Assembly: GCA_004376575.1 (NCBI GenBank)
Contig: SOJN01000143.1
Coordinates: 1 to 58,080 of the forward strand
DNA: 58,080 nucleotides
Direction: 5' to 3'
Source: a candidate division TA06 bacterium
GTDB lineage: Bacteria; Hydrothermota; DG-26; E44-bin18
The notes under the pieces were generated by a model. That model was not told the origin of the DNA, did no database searches, and was given only the letters and a program-made list of their open reading frames with translations. Positions within the stretch are counted from its first letter, which is position 1. Every line of letters begins with the position of its first letter. Of this stretch, positions 34,800 through 45,200 are shown piece by piece. The translations under genes and the position numbers were made by a program.

Positions 34800-34853
34800 C
34801 TGCCAATCCAGTCTGGAGAGCGGCCGATTCCTGCGGCTGCAATTAAAGGTGTA

Positions 34854-36068
34854 TTAATGCCCCCCACCCACGATGGTGGCGATCTTGAATATGGGCAAAT
34901 ACATGGCGATGACTATGCCGCCGATTACCGTGCCCAGAAAAACCATGATTATGGGCTCAAGCGCAGAAGTGAGGTTTTCCACCGCTGCATCTACCTCGGT
35001 ATCATAAAAATCAGCAATCTTTGAGAGCATGTCGTCGAGCCCACCAGTCGCCTCTCCAATAGATATCATCTGAACTACCATGGGGGGGAAAACCGCTTCT
35101 TTTGACAAGGGACCCGCAATCGTTTCACCTTCACTGATGCTCGACCGCGCGGCCCTTACTGCATTCTCCACCACCTTGTTTCCTGCCGTCTTTGCAGTCG
35201 TTTCAAGTGCATCCAGGATTGGAACACCACTTGCAAGAAGAGTGGAGAGAGTTCGTGAGAACCTGGCAATTGCAGTCTTCCTGATCAGGTCCCCCATCAC
35301 GGGCATCCTGAGGAGAGCCTTGTCTATCGCCAATTTCCCGGCATCTCTCTGGTACGTCATTTTCACAGCCACAATTAGAGCGATTGCAAATATCAGAAAA
35401 ATCCAGGAGTACCTTCGCAGAATATCACTGAGCCCAATGACTATGCGTGTTGCCAGAGGAAGCTCTGCTCCGAATTCCGAAAACAGCTGCGCAAACACAG
35501 GGATAACCGCGATTAGAATCACCCCCACAGCCACGACAGCAACACTGACGATCATCGCCGGATATATCATGGCACCCTTTATCTTTCTCGCAAGTGCAGC
35601 TGCCTTTTCAAGGTAGTTGGCCAATCTCACCAGAATCACGTCCAGAGCACCGCCGGTCTCGCCCGCTTCTACCATGTTCACATAGAGGGTGCTGAAGCTC
35701 CCTTTCTGTCTTCGGAGCGCCTCGGCCAGAGTAGCGCCACCCTCAACATCTTCCATTATCTGGCGAAGAACCTTCTTGAACCCAGGATTATCAGTCTGCT
35801 GGCTCTGGATTTCAAGGCACTGCATGAGAGGAAGTCCCGCGTTTATCATGGTCGCAAACTGACGGGTGAATATGGACAGGTCTCTCGTCCCCAGCCTTCC
35901 TCCCTTCAAGAAGGGCAGACCTATCTCCTTGGGTTTTGGCCTGACAGAGGTAGGGATTATCTTCTTGGCCCGCAGTGCTGCAAAGACTTCCTGCTGGCTT
36001 TCTGCAACCAGCTCGCCGGTCTGAACTGCGCCTGAAGCGCTCCTTCCCTTCCATACAAAAATGGGCAT
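34854..36068 (-). CDS. pilC: Type IV pilus inner-membrane platform protein PilC
   Basis: 404 residues. An N-terminal soluble segment (MPIFVWKGRSASGAVQTGEL) is followed by two T2SF domains (about 65-190 and 270-392), each with membrane helices. Landmarks are IFTRQFATMINAGLPLMQCL and FSRTLSTLLASGVPILDAL, plus EAGETGGALD and GEATGGLDDML. It anchors the pilus motor PilB/PilT. It sits 31 bp after pilT. Confidence 0.94.
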   Translation of the reverse strand: MPIFVWKGRSASGAVQTGELVAESQQEVFAALRAKKIIPTSVRPKPKEIGLPFLKGGRLGTRDLSIFTRQFATMINAGLPLMQCLEIQSQQTDNPGFKKVLRQIMEDVEGGATLAEALRRQKGSFSTLYVNMVEAGETGGALDVILVRLANYLEKAAALARKIKGAMIYPAMIVSVAVVAVGVILIAVIPVFAQLFSEFGAELPLATRIVIGLSDILRRYSWIFLIFAIALIVAVKMTYQRDAGKLAIDKALLRMPVMGDLIRKTAIARFSRTLSTLLASGVPILDALETTAKTAGNKVVENAVRAARSSISEGETIAGPLSKEAVFPPMVVQMISIGEATGGLDDMLSKIADFYDTEVDAAVENLTSALEPIIMVFLGTVIGGIVIAMYLPIFKIATIVGGGH

Positions 36069-36099
36069 CGCCTCTCACCTCCCGAGTTGGAACAGCCGC

Positions 36100-37170
36100 C
36101 TAGGCGACCATCTCGCTCTTTTCTTCTATCATTCTCTCAAGTTCCTCTACATTTCTTGAATATGAAAATGCATTGTCCATGGATATCTGCTTGCCGCTAT
36201 ACAGGTTGTAGAGAGACTGGTTCATTGTGGCCATGCCGTATTTCTGCCCGGCCTGAATGAGACTATATATCTGATGAACTTTGTCGTCCCTGACCAAAGC
36301 CTTGATGGCTGGCGTCGCAACCATTATTTCCATGGATAGACATCTACCCCCCTTCAGTCGGGGAATCAGAGACTGAGTCAGAACGCCCAAAAGGACGAAA
36401 GCGAGCTGAGAGCGGACCTGCGGCTGCTGGTTTGTGGGGAAGACGTCGACAATTCTCTCCACCGACTCTGCCGCGGAGTTGGTGTGGAGTGTTGCAAAAG
36501 TAAGATGGCCTGTCTCAGATATCATCAAAGCAGCCGACATAGTTTCCAGGTCTCTCATCTCTCCCACCATCACCACATCCGGATCCTGTCTCAGAACGTA
36601 CTTCAGAGCGTTGCTGAAAGACTTGGTGTCAGAGCCAACCTGCCTCTGATTGATAATGCACTTCTTGTGCCTGAAGATGTACTCAATTGGGTCCTCAACG
36701 GTTACGATGTGGCACCTTCTGGTGCCATTGATAGCATCTATCATGGTGGCGAGCGTTGTCGACTTGCCACAGCCAGTAGGGCCGGTGATCAGAATCAAGC
36801 CTTTTGGTCTGCTCGAGAGCTCCGCCACAACAGGAGGTAAACCCAATTCCTTGAATGTTTTTATTTCAAAGGGAATAGTTCTTATGGCCATCGCCACGCA
36901 GCCACGCTGAACGAATGCGTTCGCCCTGAATCTGGATAGATTGGGTATGCCAAAAGAAAGGTCGAGCTCATGTTCCATCTCGAACTTCTTCTTCTGCTGG
37001 TCTGAGAGGAGACTGTATACTAGCTCCTCAGTTCTCTCAGGAGTGAGCACCTCGTAATTGGTCGGGGCAAGCTCCCCGTCTATTCTGAAGATGGGAGGCG
37101 CGCCTGCAGTAAGGTGCAGATCGCTCGCCCCCTTTTGAACCATCTCTTCCAGAAGTTGTCTTATTGTCAT
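36100..37170 (-). CDS. pilT: Twitching-motility retraction ATPase PilT
   Basis: 356 residues. N-terminal MTIRQLLEEMVQKGASDLHLTAG; Walker A GPTGCGKST at 130-138; Asp box and Walker B in RQDPDVVMVGEMRDLETM; His box TGHLTFATLHTNSA; C-terminal AIRTIP-type and SLYNLYSGKQ regions fit PilT. It powers pilus retraction. It follows pilB2 after 18 bp. Confidence 0.95.
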   Translation of the reverse strand: MTIRQLLEEMVQKGASDLHLTAGAPPIFRIDGELAPTNYEVLTPERTEELVYSLLSDQQKKKFEMEHELDLSFGIPNLSRFRANAFVQRGCVAMAIRTIPFEIKTFKELGLPPVVAELSSRPKGLILITGPTGCGKSTTLATMIDAINGTRRCHIVTVEDPIEYIFRHKKCIINQRQVGSDTKSFSNALKYVLRQDPDVVMVGEMRDLETMSAALMISETGHLTFATLHTNSAAESVERIVDVFPTNQQPQVRSQLAFVLLGVLTQSLIPRLKGGRCLSMEIMVATPAIKALVRDDKVHQIYSLIQAGQKYGMATMNQSLYNLYSGKQISMDNAFSYSRNVEELERMIEEKSEMVA

Positions 37171-37188
37171 TTTGATCTTCCTCCCTTG

Positions 37189-38913
37189 TCACTTCTCCAT
37201 GGATGCTGTTTGCCTTATCACTTCTTCTATGGTGGTAACCCCATGCTTCAGCTTCAACAACACGTCCTCACGGAGTGTTTTCATACCTTCCTGTTTGGCC
37301 GCATTCTGCATTGTCAAATTGGAAGACCTCTCTAGAATAAGCTGTCTGACCTTTGGACTTATGGGCATAACCTCGAATATAGCTAGCCTCCCTTTGTATC
37401 CTGAGCTTCCACACTCCTGACACCCTTTTCCATGATAGATTGTGGCCCCCTCAATCTCTTCTCTACCTATGCCTGCCTCCTCGAGCAATCTGTAGTCAGG
37501 CTCAACTGGCTCCTTGCAGTGCGAGCAGATTTTTCTGACCAACCTCTGAGCCTGTATGAGAGTCACAGATGCCGCCACAAGAAAGGGCTCGATACCCATG
37601 TCTATGAGCCTGTTGATGGTGCTCGGGGCATCGTTGGTGTGGATGGTGGAAAGCACCAAATGGCCTGTCAGAGCTGCTCTCACGGCGATCTCGGCAGTCT
37701 CAGAGTCTCTGATCTCTCCAACCATTATGATGTTGGGTGACTGTCTCAGGAATGCCCTGAGGGCAAATGCGAATGTCAACCCAATCTCGTCGTTCACCTG
37801 GACCTGGTTGATTCCTCTGAGATTGTACTCCACCGGGTCCTCAACGGTGAGTATGTGTACATTTGGCGTGTTCAGTCTGGAGAGGGCTGAATAGAGGGTT
37901 GTGGACTTCCCACTACCCGTGGGGCCGGTTACGAGTATGATTCCGTAGGGTAGTTCTATCGCTTTCAGAAATACCTTCAAAGCTTCCTCTTCGAATCCAA
38001 GGTCGGTCATGTCCAGCATAAGAGCACTCTTGTCAAGTATCCTCATAACAACCTTCTCACCATACAAGGTGGGAACAATGCTTACCCGTAGGTCTATCAT
38101 CTTCTGGCCAACCTTCACCTTGATTCTTCCATCCTGAGGTATCCTTCTTTCTGCTATGTTCAGAGTGGCCATAATCTTGATTCTCGATATTATTGCACCT
38201 TTAAGCCTGTATGGGGGAGATAGGACTTCGTGAAGAACCCCGTCTATTCTGAACCTCACCCTAAGTATTCTTTCATAGGGTTCTATGTGAATGTCACTCG
38301 CCCCTTGTCTCACCGCATCAGTAATCAAGAAGTTCACCAGTTTCGTTACAGGTGCGGATTTCCCGGAAGCTCTAAGCTGGCTTATGTCCTCCTCCTCCTC
38401 CTCGAATTCCACGAGCTCCACATCCTCACCCTCCATGGTGCTCATCACTTCGCCGCGACCCTCTTCCATGACGGCCTCAAGTTCTGTATCAATCTGGTAG
38501 AACTTATCCAGAATCCTCCTTATGGAGCTCTCAGCGGCCACCACCGGGGCTACTTCGAGGCCTGTATGAAACTTGATGTCCTCAATCGCATAAACATCAG
38601 AAGGATTCACCATTGCCAGAGTCAGAATCCTCCCCCTTTTCTTTATGGGCACGACCTCGTACCGGCGAGCCATTTCCGCGGAAACGTATTTGATCGCAGC
38701 GGGATCTATCGAGTCCTTGGACAGATCGACCGAAGGCGCTTTGAACTGCTTGCTTAGAAATCCGACCAGGGTCTCCTCACTTATGAAACCGAGTCTTGTC
38801 AGTGTAGACCCTATTTTCTCGCCCGTTGCGCGCTGTTCTGAGAGGGCCTCATCAAGCTGTTTGTCGTCTATTAGGCCTTCGTTTACCAGCATTACCCCTA
38901 ACTTAAGTGCCAA
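37189..38913 (-). CDS. pilB: Pilus extension ATPase PilB (second copy)
   Basis: 574 residues: N-terminal T2SSE_N/MshEN-like domain (LGVMLVNEGLIDDKQLDEAL), then the ATPase with Walker A TGPTGSGKST, Walker B IIMVGEIRDSETAEIA, His box TGHLVLSTIHTNDAPST and a tetracysteine zinc site (CSHCKEP and CQECGSSGYKGR). It is 6 bp after the first pilB copy. An acidic insert of about 20 residues (VELVEFEEEEED) separates the domains. One copy might serve a type II secretion or other pilus system, but no other secretin parts are present here. Confidence 0.92.
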   Translation of the reverse strand: MALKLGVMLVNEGLIDDKQLDEALSEQRATGEKIGSTLTRLGFISEETLVGFLSKQFKAPSVDLSKDSIDPAAIKYVSAEMARRYEVVPIKKRGRILTLAMVNPSDVYAIEDIKFHTGLEVAPVVAAESSIRRILDKFYQIDTELEAVMEEGRGEVMSTMEGEDVELVEFEEEEEDISQLRASGKSAPVTKLVNFLITDAVRQGASDIHIEPYERILRVRFRIDGVLHEVLSPPYRLKGAIISRIKIMATLNIAERRIPQDGRIKVKVGQKMIDLRVSIVPTLYGEKVVMRILDKSALMLDMTDLGFEEEALKVFLKAIELPYGIILVTGPTGSGKSTTLYSALSRLNTPNVHILTVEDPVEYNLRGINQVQVNDEIGLTFAFALRAFLRQSPNIIMVGEIRDSETAEIAVRAALTGHLVLSTIHTNDAPSTINRLIDMGIEPFLVAASVTLIQAQRLVRKICSHCKEPVEPDYRLLEEAGIGREEIEGATIYHGKGCQECGSSGYKGRLAIFEVMPISPKVRQLILERSSNLTMQNAAKQEGMKTLREDVLLKLKHGVTTIEEVIRQTASMEK

Positions 38914-38919
38914 TCTCTC

Positions 38920-40623
38920 CTACCTCTGTGACGTTTCCTTGATGACCTCAAAAATATCTGTGACTCCTTCTTTGGCCCTCTTAATCGCTGCCTCTCTTAG
39001 TGTCGTCATCCCCCCATCCTTGGCCGCTTTCGCCAGTGCATCAGTGGGGGCTCTGTCAAGAATCAGCTCTCTGATATCTGATGAGACGGCCATCACCTCG
39101 AATATGCCCAACCTTCCTCTGTACCCGGTATTGTTGCACTCCCTGCAACCTTTCCCCTTGTACAGCGTGAACCCCTCAAACTCTGACGGATCAATACCCA
39201 CATCCTTGAGGAGGGCTGGATTCGGCGTCATCGGTTCCTTGCATGACTGGCAGACCTTCCTGAGCAGCCGCTGGCTTTCAATGCAGTTCATCGTCGAAGC
39301 TACAAGGAACGGCTCTACACCCATGTTAACCAGTCGGGTGACGGTTCCAGCGGCGTTGTTGGTATGAACGCTACTGAGAACAAGGTGACCAGTGAGGGAG
39401 GCGCGAATTGAAATCTCGGCAGTCTCTTTGTCTCTTATCTCCCCAACCATGATGATGTCCGGGTCCTGACGGAGGTAGGACCTGAGTGCGCTTGCAAAGG
39501 TGAGGCCGACAGACGCCTTCATCTGAACCTGGTTTATGCCAAGAAGACTGTATTCCACCGGGTCTTCGGCAGTGGTTATGTTCACATCTGGAGCATTGAT
39601 CTTGTTAATAGCGGCATAGAGAGTGGTCGTCTTGCCGCATCCGGTCGGTCCTGTAACCAGCACGATCCCGTACGGCGAACTTATCCCTTTTATGAACTGA
39701 AGCATAGGTTCTCTTTCGAAACCAAGACTGACCAGGTCAAAGGATACGGCTGTCCTGTCAAGAATCCTTAGCGCCATCTTCTCTCCGAAGAGGGTAGGCA
39801 CAGTGGAGACACGCAGGTCCACAGGTCTTCCCTTGATTCTGATCTTAATCCTTCCGTCCTGGGGCAGCCTCTTCTCCGAAATCTTCAGCTTTGACATAAT
39901 CTTCAGTCTGGAGACTATCGCTTTCCTCATTCTGTACGGCGGATGCATCACTTCGTGCAGGATACCGTCAATCCTGAACCTGATTCTCAACTCTTTCTCG
40001 TAGGGCTCTATGTGTATGTCACTCACCCTTCTATCTACAGCCTCCAGAAGTATACTGTTTACCAGCTTCACTACTGGCGCGGAGTCAGCGGCGGCGGCGA
40101 GGTCAGTCATCTCATCCTCTTCCTCGTCCGTCTTCTGCACCACCTCTACCTCTGCCGACTCGTCCCCAATATCCTTCATCACTTCATCCAGCATTCCTGC
40201 AGCCTGATATTGTTCTTCTATCGCTTTCACGATACTGCTTTCGGCCGCAACAACAGGCTTGACCTCAAATCCGGTGGTAAATTTTATGTCCTCAATCGCA
40301 AGGACATCCGCAGGGTTGACCATCGCCACGGTCAATACTTTCCCCCTCCGCTCCAGTGGAATACAACGATATTTTGTAGCAAGCTCACTGGGCACGAGGT
40401 CAAGAATAGCCTGATCAATGTTGTAGTCGGACAGGTTGATGGAAGAAACGCCGTACTGCTTCTGGAGGAACTGAGTTATTTCATCCTCGGAGAGAAAACC
40501 GAGCTTGACAAGGTTGGTTCCCAGGCGTCCGCCCACACGTTTCTGCTCGGCAAGAGCGGTTTTGAGCTGCTCTGCGGTGAGCAGACCAGCAGAAACAAGC
40601 ATATCCCCTAGTTTGGCGGCCAT
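38920..40623 (-). CDS. pilB: Pilus extension ATPase PilB (first copy)
   Basis: 567 residues with the same domain order as its neighbour: MshEN-like N-domain (LGDMLVSAGLLTAEQLKTAL), Walker A TGPTGCGKTT, Walker B IIMVGEIRDKETAEIS, TGHLVLSSVHTNNA, zinc site CQSCKEP and CRECNNTGYRGR. It is the first gene of the pilus operon, with GGGGTG 8 nt before the ATG and a promoter at 40644-40672. The two PilBs differ enough to be an old duplication. Confidence 0.92.
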   Translation of the reverse strand: MAAKLGDMLVSAGLLTAEQLKTALAEQKRVGGRLGTNLVKLGFLSEDEITQFLQKQYGVSSINLSDYNIDQAILDLVPSELATKYRCIPLERRGKVLTVAMVNPADVLAIEDIKFTTGFEVKPVVAAESSIVKAIEEQYQAAGMLDEVMKDIGDESAEVEVVQKTDEEEDEMTDLAAAADSAPVVKLVNSILLEAVDRRVSDIHIEPYEKELRIRFRIDGILHEVMHPPYRMRKAIVSRLKIMSKLKISEKRLPQDGRIKIRIKGRPVDLRVSTVPTLFGEKMALRILDRTAVSFDLVSLGFEREPMLQFIKGISSPYGIVLVTGPTGCGKTTTLYAAINKINAPDVNITTAEDPVEYSLLGINQVQMKASVGLTFASALRSYLRQDPDIIMVGEIRDKETAEISIRASLTGHLVLSSVHTNNAAGTVTRLVNMGVEPFLVASTMNCIESQRLLRKVCQSCKEPMTPNPALLKDVGIDPSEFEGFTLYKGKGCRECNNTGYRGRLGIFEVMAVSSDIRELILDRAPTDALAKAAKDGGMTTLREAAIKRAKEGVTDIFEVIKETSQR

Positions 40624-40643
40624 ATTTTTTGCACCCCTGCAGT

Positions 40644-40672
40644 ATACTAGCAGATTAGCAACAGTTTGTCAA
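40644..40672 (-). promoter_or_regulatory. Sigma70 promoter of the pilus operon
   Basis: Minus-strand TTGACA (40672-40667), 17 nt, TAGTAT (40649-40644). The start codon of pilB lies 21 nt from the -10. Confidence 0.7.
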
Positions 40673-40755
40673 GACCTTTGCCCAGTCTCTTAATACCCCA
40701 TCTTCAAAAAACTTAGGCCACCTCAGTCAGTACTAAACCCGCCATCAGAAGAAAA

Positions 40756-41235
40756 CTACCTGCCAGTGGTCTCGAGAACCTTCACCATGTTCCTTATCTG
40801 CGATAGCTTCTTCTCCCCGATGCCTGAAATATTCTTCAACTCTTCAATATCCTCGAAGAATCCATGTGCCTCCCTGTACTCGACTATTCGTCGTGCAAGT
40901 TTCATGCCTATCCCTGGCAAAAGACAGAACTCCTTTTGCGAAGCTCTGTTTATGTCTATCTTGTTCTTTGCCAGATCCGGCGGATTCGGGCTGTCTATCC
41001 TTTGCTCCACCAGCCTGATGACGGTGTCCAGTTCTGGGACCCTGGAGCTATCGACCTCTGTCGTCAAGGGAAACAGCGTACCTGAGGCGGGGTGTGGCTC
41101 AATCTCCCTGTGCCTGGACCTGTAGACTTTCACCCCCGAACCAGCCAAAAGGGCGGCGAGGAGAAAAAGAAGAACGCGTCTCTCCTGAGGCGTAAATATC
41201 GTCACGGAAACCCCCTTGTCAGAAACAAATTCCAA
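40756..41235 (-). CDS. ComEA-like helix-hairpin-helix protein
   Basis: 159 residues with one N-terminal hydrophobic segment (VLLFLLAALLAGSGVKVY) and a C-terminal double HhH DNA-binding domain: IDINRASQKEFCLLPGIGMKLARRI and FEDIEELKNISGIGEKKL. This is the ComEA layout: membrane-anchored DNA receptor for natural uptake, which often works with type IV pili such as those encoded next door. A role in DNA uptake is inferred. The ORF might start at an internal GTG before the hydrophobic segment. Confidence 0.82.
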   Translation of the reverse strand: MEFVSDKGVSVTIFTPQERRVLLFLLAALLAGSGVKVYRSRHREIEPHPASGTLFPLTTEVDSSRVPELDTVIRLVEQRIDSPNPPDLAKNKIDINRASQKEFCLLPGIGMKLARRIVEYREAHGFFEDIEELKNISGIGEKKLSQIRNMVKVLETTGR

Positions 41236-41333
41236 GCTCCAAATCTCAAATCACAAACTTGAACCGTCTTTTGTTTGGAATTTCGTGCCTGGTCATTGGA
41301 GTTTGTTTGCAGTTTGGTGCTTGAGATTTGCTT
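41236..41333. repeat. CAAATTCCAAGCTCCAAATC-type imperfect inverted repeat
   Basis: The spacer between the cyclase and comEA genes consists of degenerate CAAATCTCAAA / TTTGGTGCTTGAGATTTG words forming an imperfect inverted repeat. No terminator or promoter stands out. Confidence 0.5.
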
Positions 41334-42206
41334 TCAGTTTTGAGGAGTGTAGCGATATACGATTCTGAGAAGGACATCACCAACAGCCTTCAGACTGCGT
41401 GAAGAGCACTTGTCATGGGTGTCCTCCAAGGTGTGCCAATATGGATAGTCAAAATCTATGATTACAGCGCAGGGAACTCCTGCTCCAATAAGATTCATGT
41501 GGTCATCATATACAGAGTGTTTCAGGTGTCCGTGAAACGAAGTGTTCCCCTTTGCGCAATTCCATATGAGTTCCACGACGTGCCGGGCATACGCCATTGA
41601 ATTCTCCTCGACATAAATGTCCAGGTCTGCGTCACCAACCATGTCAACGAGTACCCCGTACGCGGCCCTTGGTCTCAACATGTGTTTGGCATAGTATGCT
41701 GACCCAAGGCAGAAGGTCTCGGGTCTACCCTGCTCGCCACTGTCCTCCCCATCAAAGAGGGCAATGTCAACCCCCTTTTGGGGAGTCCTACTCGAGAAGA
41801 CTCTGGCCAGTTCCAGAAGAACAGCAACACCGGATGCACCATCGTTCGCCCCTGGTATGGGTGTCGTTCTGTTTGCAGGATCGGGGTCGAGGTCAGCCCA
41901 AGGCCTTGTGTCCCAGTGAGCACACAAGATCATTCTGTTTTCGACCTGGGGGTTAAAACGCGCGATAAGGTTCGTGAGCGTGCCTGGCAGGTTCTCAGCT
42001 TCGAAATCTTGAACAATGAGTGTATCCGCAAGGCGTGAGAGCTCCTCAATAAGATATGCCCTGCAGGCCGTGTGCCCCTTTGAACCGGGGTTTCTGGGTC
42101 CCATTGCTGTCTGAGTGAGCAAATACCTGTAGGCCTGCCTGCCGTCAAACTGCGGTACGGGGCTGCAACCTATGAGACCTAACAGCATTACCGCAACCAG
42201 TCTCAT
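41334..42206 (-). CDS. Glutaminyl-peptide cyclotransferase, M28 type, lipoprotein
   Basis: 290 residues from ATG 42206, which starts a lipoprotein signal (MRLVAVMLLGLIGC) ending in a lipobox; an extension to 42242 would overlap sprA. The domain shows CAHWDTRPWADLDPD, IPGANDGASGVAVLLELARV, IALFDGEDSG, FCLGSAYYAKHM, LVDMVGDADL and YDDHMNLIGAGVPCAVI. These match what I recall of Bacteroidetes lipoprotein glutaminyl cyclases rather than general M28 peptidases. It would turn N-terminal Gln of exported proteins into pyroglutamate in the periplasm. It lies 7 bp after sprA. Confidence 0.8.
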   Translation of the reverse strand: MRLVAVMLLGLIGCSPVPQFDGRQAYRYLLTQTAMGPRNPGSKGHTACRAYLIEELSRLADTLIVQDFEAENLPGTLTNLIARFNPQVENRMILCAHWDTRPWADLDPDPANRTTPIPGANDGASGVAVLLELARVFSSRTPQKGVDIALFDGEDSGEQGRPETFCLGSAYYAKHMLRPRAAYGVLVDMVGDADLDIYVEENSMAYARHVVELIWNCAKGNTSFHGHLKHSVYDDHMNLIGAGVPCAVIIDFDYPYWHTLEDTHDKCSSRSLKAVGDVLLRIVYRYTPQN

Positions 42207-42213
42207 ATGGTTA

Positions 42214-45200
42214 CTAGAATTTGAACAGTACATCGAACTCAACGTTTATGTCTCTTCCCGTTCTTCCCCTCTGTTTGTCTCTGTTCTGGCGAAAATCCAT
42301 GGTCAGCCCACCGGTCACTGACTTTGAGAAGTTGTAGCTTGCTCTTGGTGAAATCGAGAAAGACTCCGTGTCTGCGTTGATTCTTGGCGGCTTATCGGAC
42401 CCTTCTGTGACGAGCTTGGAGTGCGTAGATGAGTAAGAGGCGCTGAGCGACAAATCCAGGTTGCTCTTGAATTTAACTCTCCTGCCAAGAAGAGGAAGGA
42501 CCAGCCCCGTTGGTGCACTGAACGAGGTGGATACCTTGAGGGAGATCCCCTTTCTCGTGTCCGTGCTGGTAGTCATGGGAGTACCGGATTCTTTTTCGCT
42601 CACCGAATAGTCTGTGCTCACCTCCGTATTTATTCTCCTCTTCCAGGTTGTATGCCACGATACAAGGGGTGAGAAGTTCATAGCCTTTGTTCTGCTCGTA
42701 GGGGGCGTGTTGAGCGGTCCGGACTCACCCCTGGTCATGGAAAAGCTTGATCTTAGATCAGAGGACTGCATGAGCATCTTTATGGGAACGAATCTCTCAA
42801 ACGATCTGAGGGTCACCGACATATCGGGCCACGTGGTTGACTTTGTTCTCGTCCTGCTGCCGGAGTACCCCTTCTCGGCCTCCGACCCTTTGCGGGAGAT
42901 GCTCAAGCTGAGATCCCCCACACTCAATCCAGACCTGACCTGATACGTGTTATTCACCGACGTCTGGTCATACACATAGTATTCCTTTGGCACATCTTCC
43001 ACATCGTCTCTGAACCCGAACTGATACTGCCATGAAGGACGTCCTTTCAGATAACTGTACTGGCTGTTGCGGCTTCTGGTATAAGAGCCATTGGGCGAGT
43101 TTATCCTGCTGCTGAGCTCAAGGAACTTTGCCAGCAGCCACTTCGGTGTTAGCGCTTTCAGGTCCTCGTCTTTGGCCCCTGCCAGTCCGGAGAAGATACT
43201 CATGAACTTGCTTATATTGAGTGTGAGACTAAGATTGGCTGAGTTTGAATTGCTGACGTTTCTATAATCATTTTCCAGTCCCCCAATGTCCGGATCGTGG
43301 TCCTCGACATATCTGGTATCATAGCTCATAGATTGGCTCAAGTATTCTGTCCAGAGTGGAAAATGGTAATTTATGCCGGCAGCCTGTGTCCTTCTGATCT
43401 CTGACCCAAGGTCGTAGCCGAAAAAAGTCCCTGGAAGATTGAGGTCACGGGTCTGGTCAATAGAGTAGTCTGTAGACACGAACTTGAGAGGGTCGTACGA
43501 GACGCTCGCCCTCCCATTTGCTATCCTGTCTTCGTCCACATTGGTCCTGACGTTCTGAGTGTCAGACTTTACGTATCCCACCCCCCAAGTTTTGTTGTAG
43601 GAGCTCGAAAGACTGAAGTGCGACGGGAAATAAGATAAACCGAATAGCCCAAAGATGGAGAGCGGGTTAACACGGGGTGAATACGAATACGAAATTGATG
43701 TATTGTACGTGGCATTGGAGTCTACGCGTGTCTCCGAATCTGAGAAGTTCTGGCTGGCAGAGGCCCCAACACGCACATTGTCTATCGTCCACCTGAGGAG
43801 CTTGTTAAGGGACTGCCTGGTCTTGTTGAGGCTTATGCTGCCACCCCTTCTGTACGTATGAGAAGCGCGTTTTCTTGCTTCTTCACCAGAGAGTATGATG
43901 TCTGATGACTGCTGATATTTCGGAAGGGATACATCCCTGTTAATGCTCGCATTCACGGGTATGGACATACCCCATTTCTCAGGAAGGAACTTGTCCAAGT
44001 TCATGTTGCCTGAGCCACTGAATTTGGTCGTTGTAGTGCCGCTTCCCCTCTCGCTTGCGAGGCCGCGGAACTCACTGTCTTGTCTGTTAACAGTAATCTT
44101 GAAATCCATCAGATCTGCGAACTTCGTGTCAAGTCTTATTTGGCTGGAAGTCCCCGTGTCTTTTCTGGGGTCAGATAGTCTTATCTCATCTATCCAGATC
44201 TCGCCGCTCACACGACCGTCCTGTTGATTGATGACGCCAACTTCCATTCTCCTTATGTTTCTGAATGATGGCTTTCCGTAGAAGCCATAGCCCACTCCAC
44301 CTGCGTCGAAGTAGAACTGATCTTCCTTGTGGATCAGCTTCCTGTCCGTGAACTCCTGGATGGGCAGGACAAACTCGTGCCACCCTTTACCGACTACCTC
44401 CCTGTATTCGTAGTAGTTTTTCTCATCCCCTCCAAACTTGATGAAGAATGTCGGGTTGGACGTATCTCCGTGGACATAGAGCCTGATATCCTTGTAGTCT
44501 GAGTAGTCCTGCGTCTGACTTATCAACTGATATGCTGTACCCCTGTGCATGGTGTTGATATCGAAGAAATTGATAACAAGCGACTGCTCCCTTCTCTGAT
44601 TCCCATAAGGATCTGTGCCTGGATCAAAAGGTGCCGTGTAGTCAGGATCTCTCTCATTGTTTTTCACGTTGATCTCAACTCTCTCCTCAGGCTCAAAGGT
44701 TCCGCCCTGATCTGGCAGAAGCCCGGAAACCCCTCCATTTTTCCACTTGTTGCCAACTATATCCAGCCCGGCTATTATCACTGAGTCTTTGTGGCTGAAC
44801 CCGTCTATCCAGATTCTAGCCGCCGTTATGTTCTCCCAGTCCGGATTTCCGAACCTTTGCACGTTCATGGAATCGTCAAGCGCTAGTCGGAAAAGGCGCC
44901 AGCCATCCTCTCCGTCGTTCACGACAAAATTCCGACTGGACAGGTCGAATGTGAACTCGAAGTAGTCTTTCCTGCTATCGAGGACATGGTTCCCGTTCAA
45001 ATCTTCTGTATCCAGCCTGTCATTGTTCTCCGTCCCGTTTACACGTGAATAGTTGCTTGTCCCCGGGTCGTATTTGTAGTCATCATTTCCATCGTCCCCA
45101 GAGACAGTTCTGTCGTCATCACCTTGAACACCATCAACTCCGGTGTCTTCATCGTAGTCGAGTTGACCATTCACAGTCTTTATGTCCTCAGTATCCAGCT

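Noticed and set aside
38645-39367. 240-codon plus-strand frame across the pilB junction
   Set aside because: It is antisense to two well-defined PilB genes; the Ser/Leu-rich product mirrors their codons.
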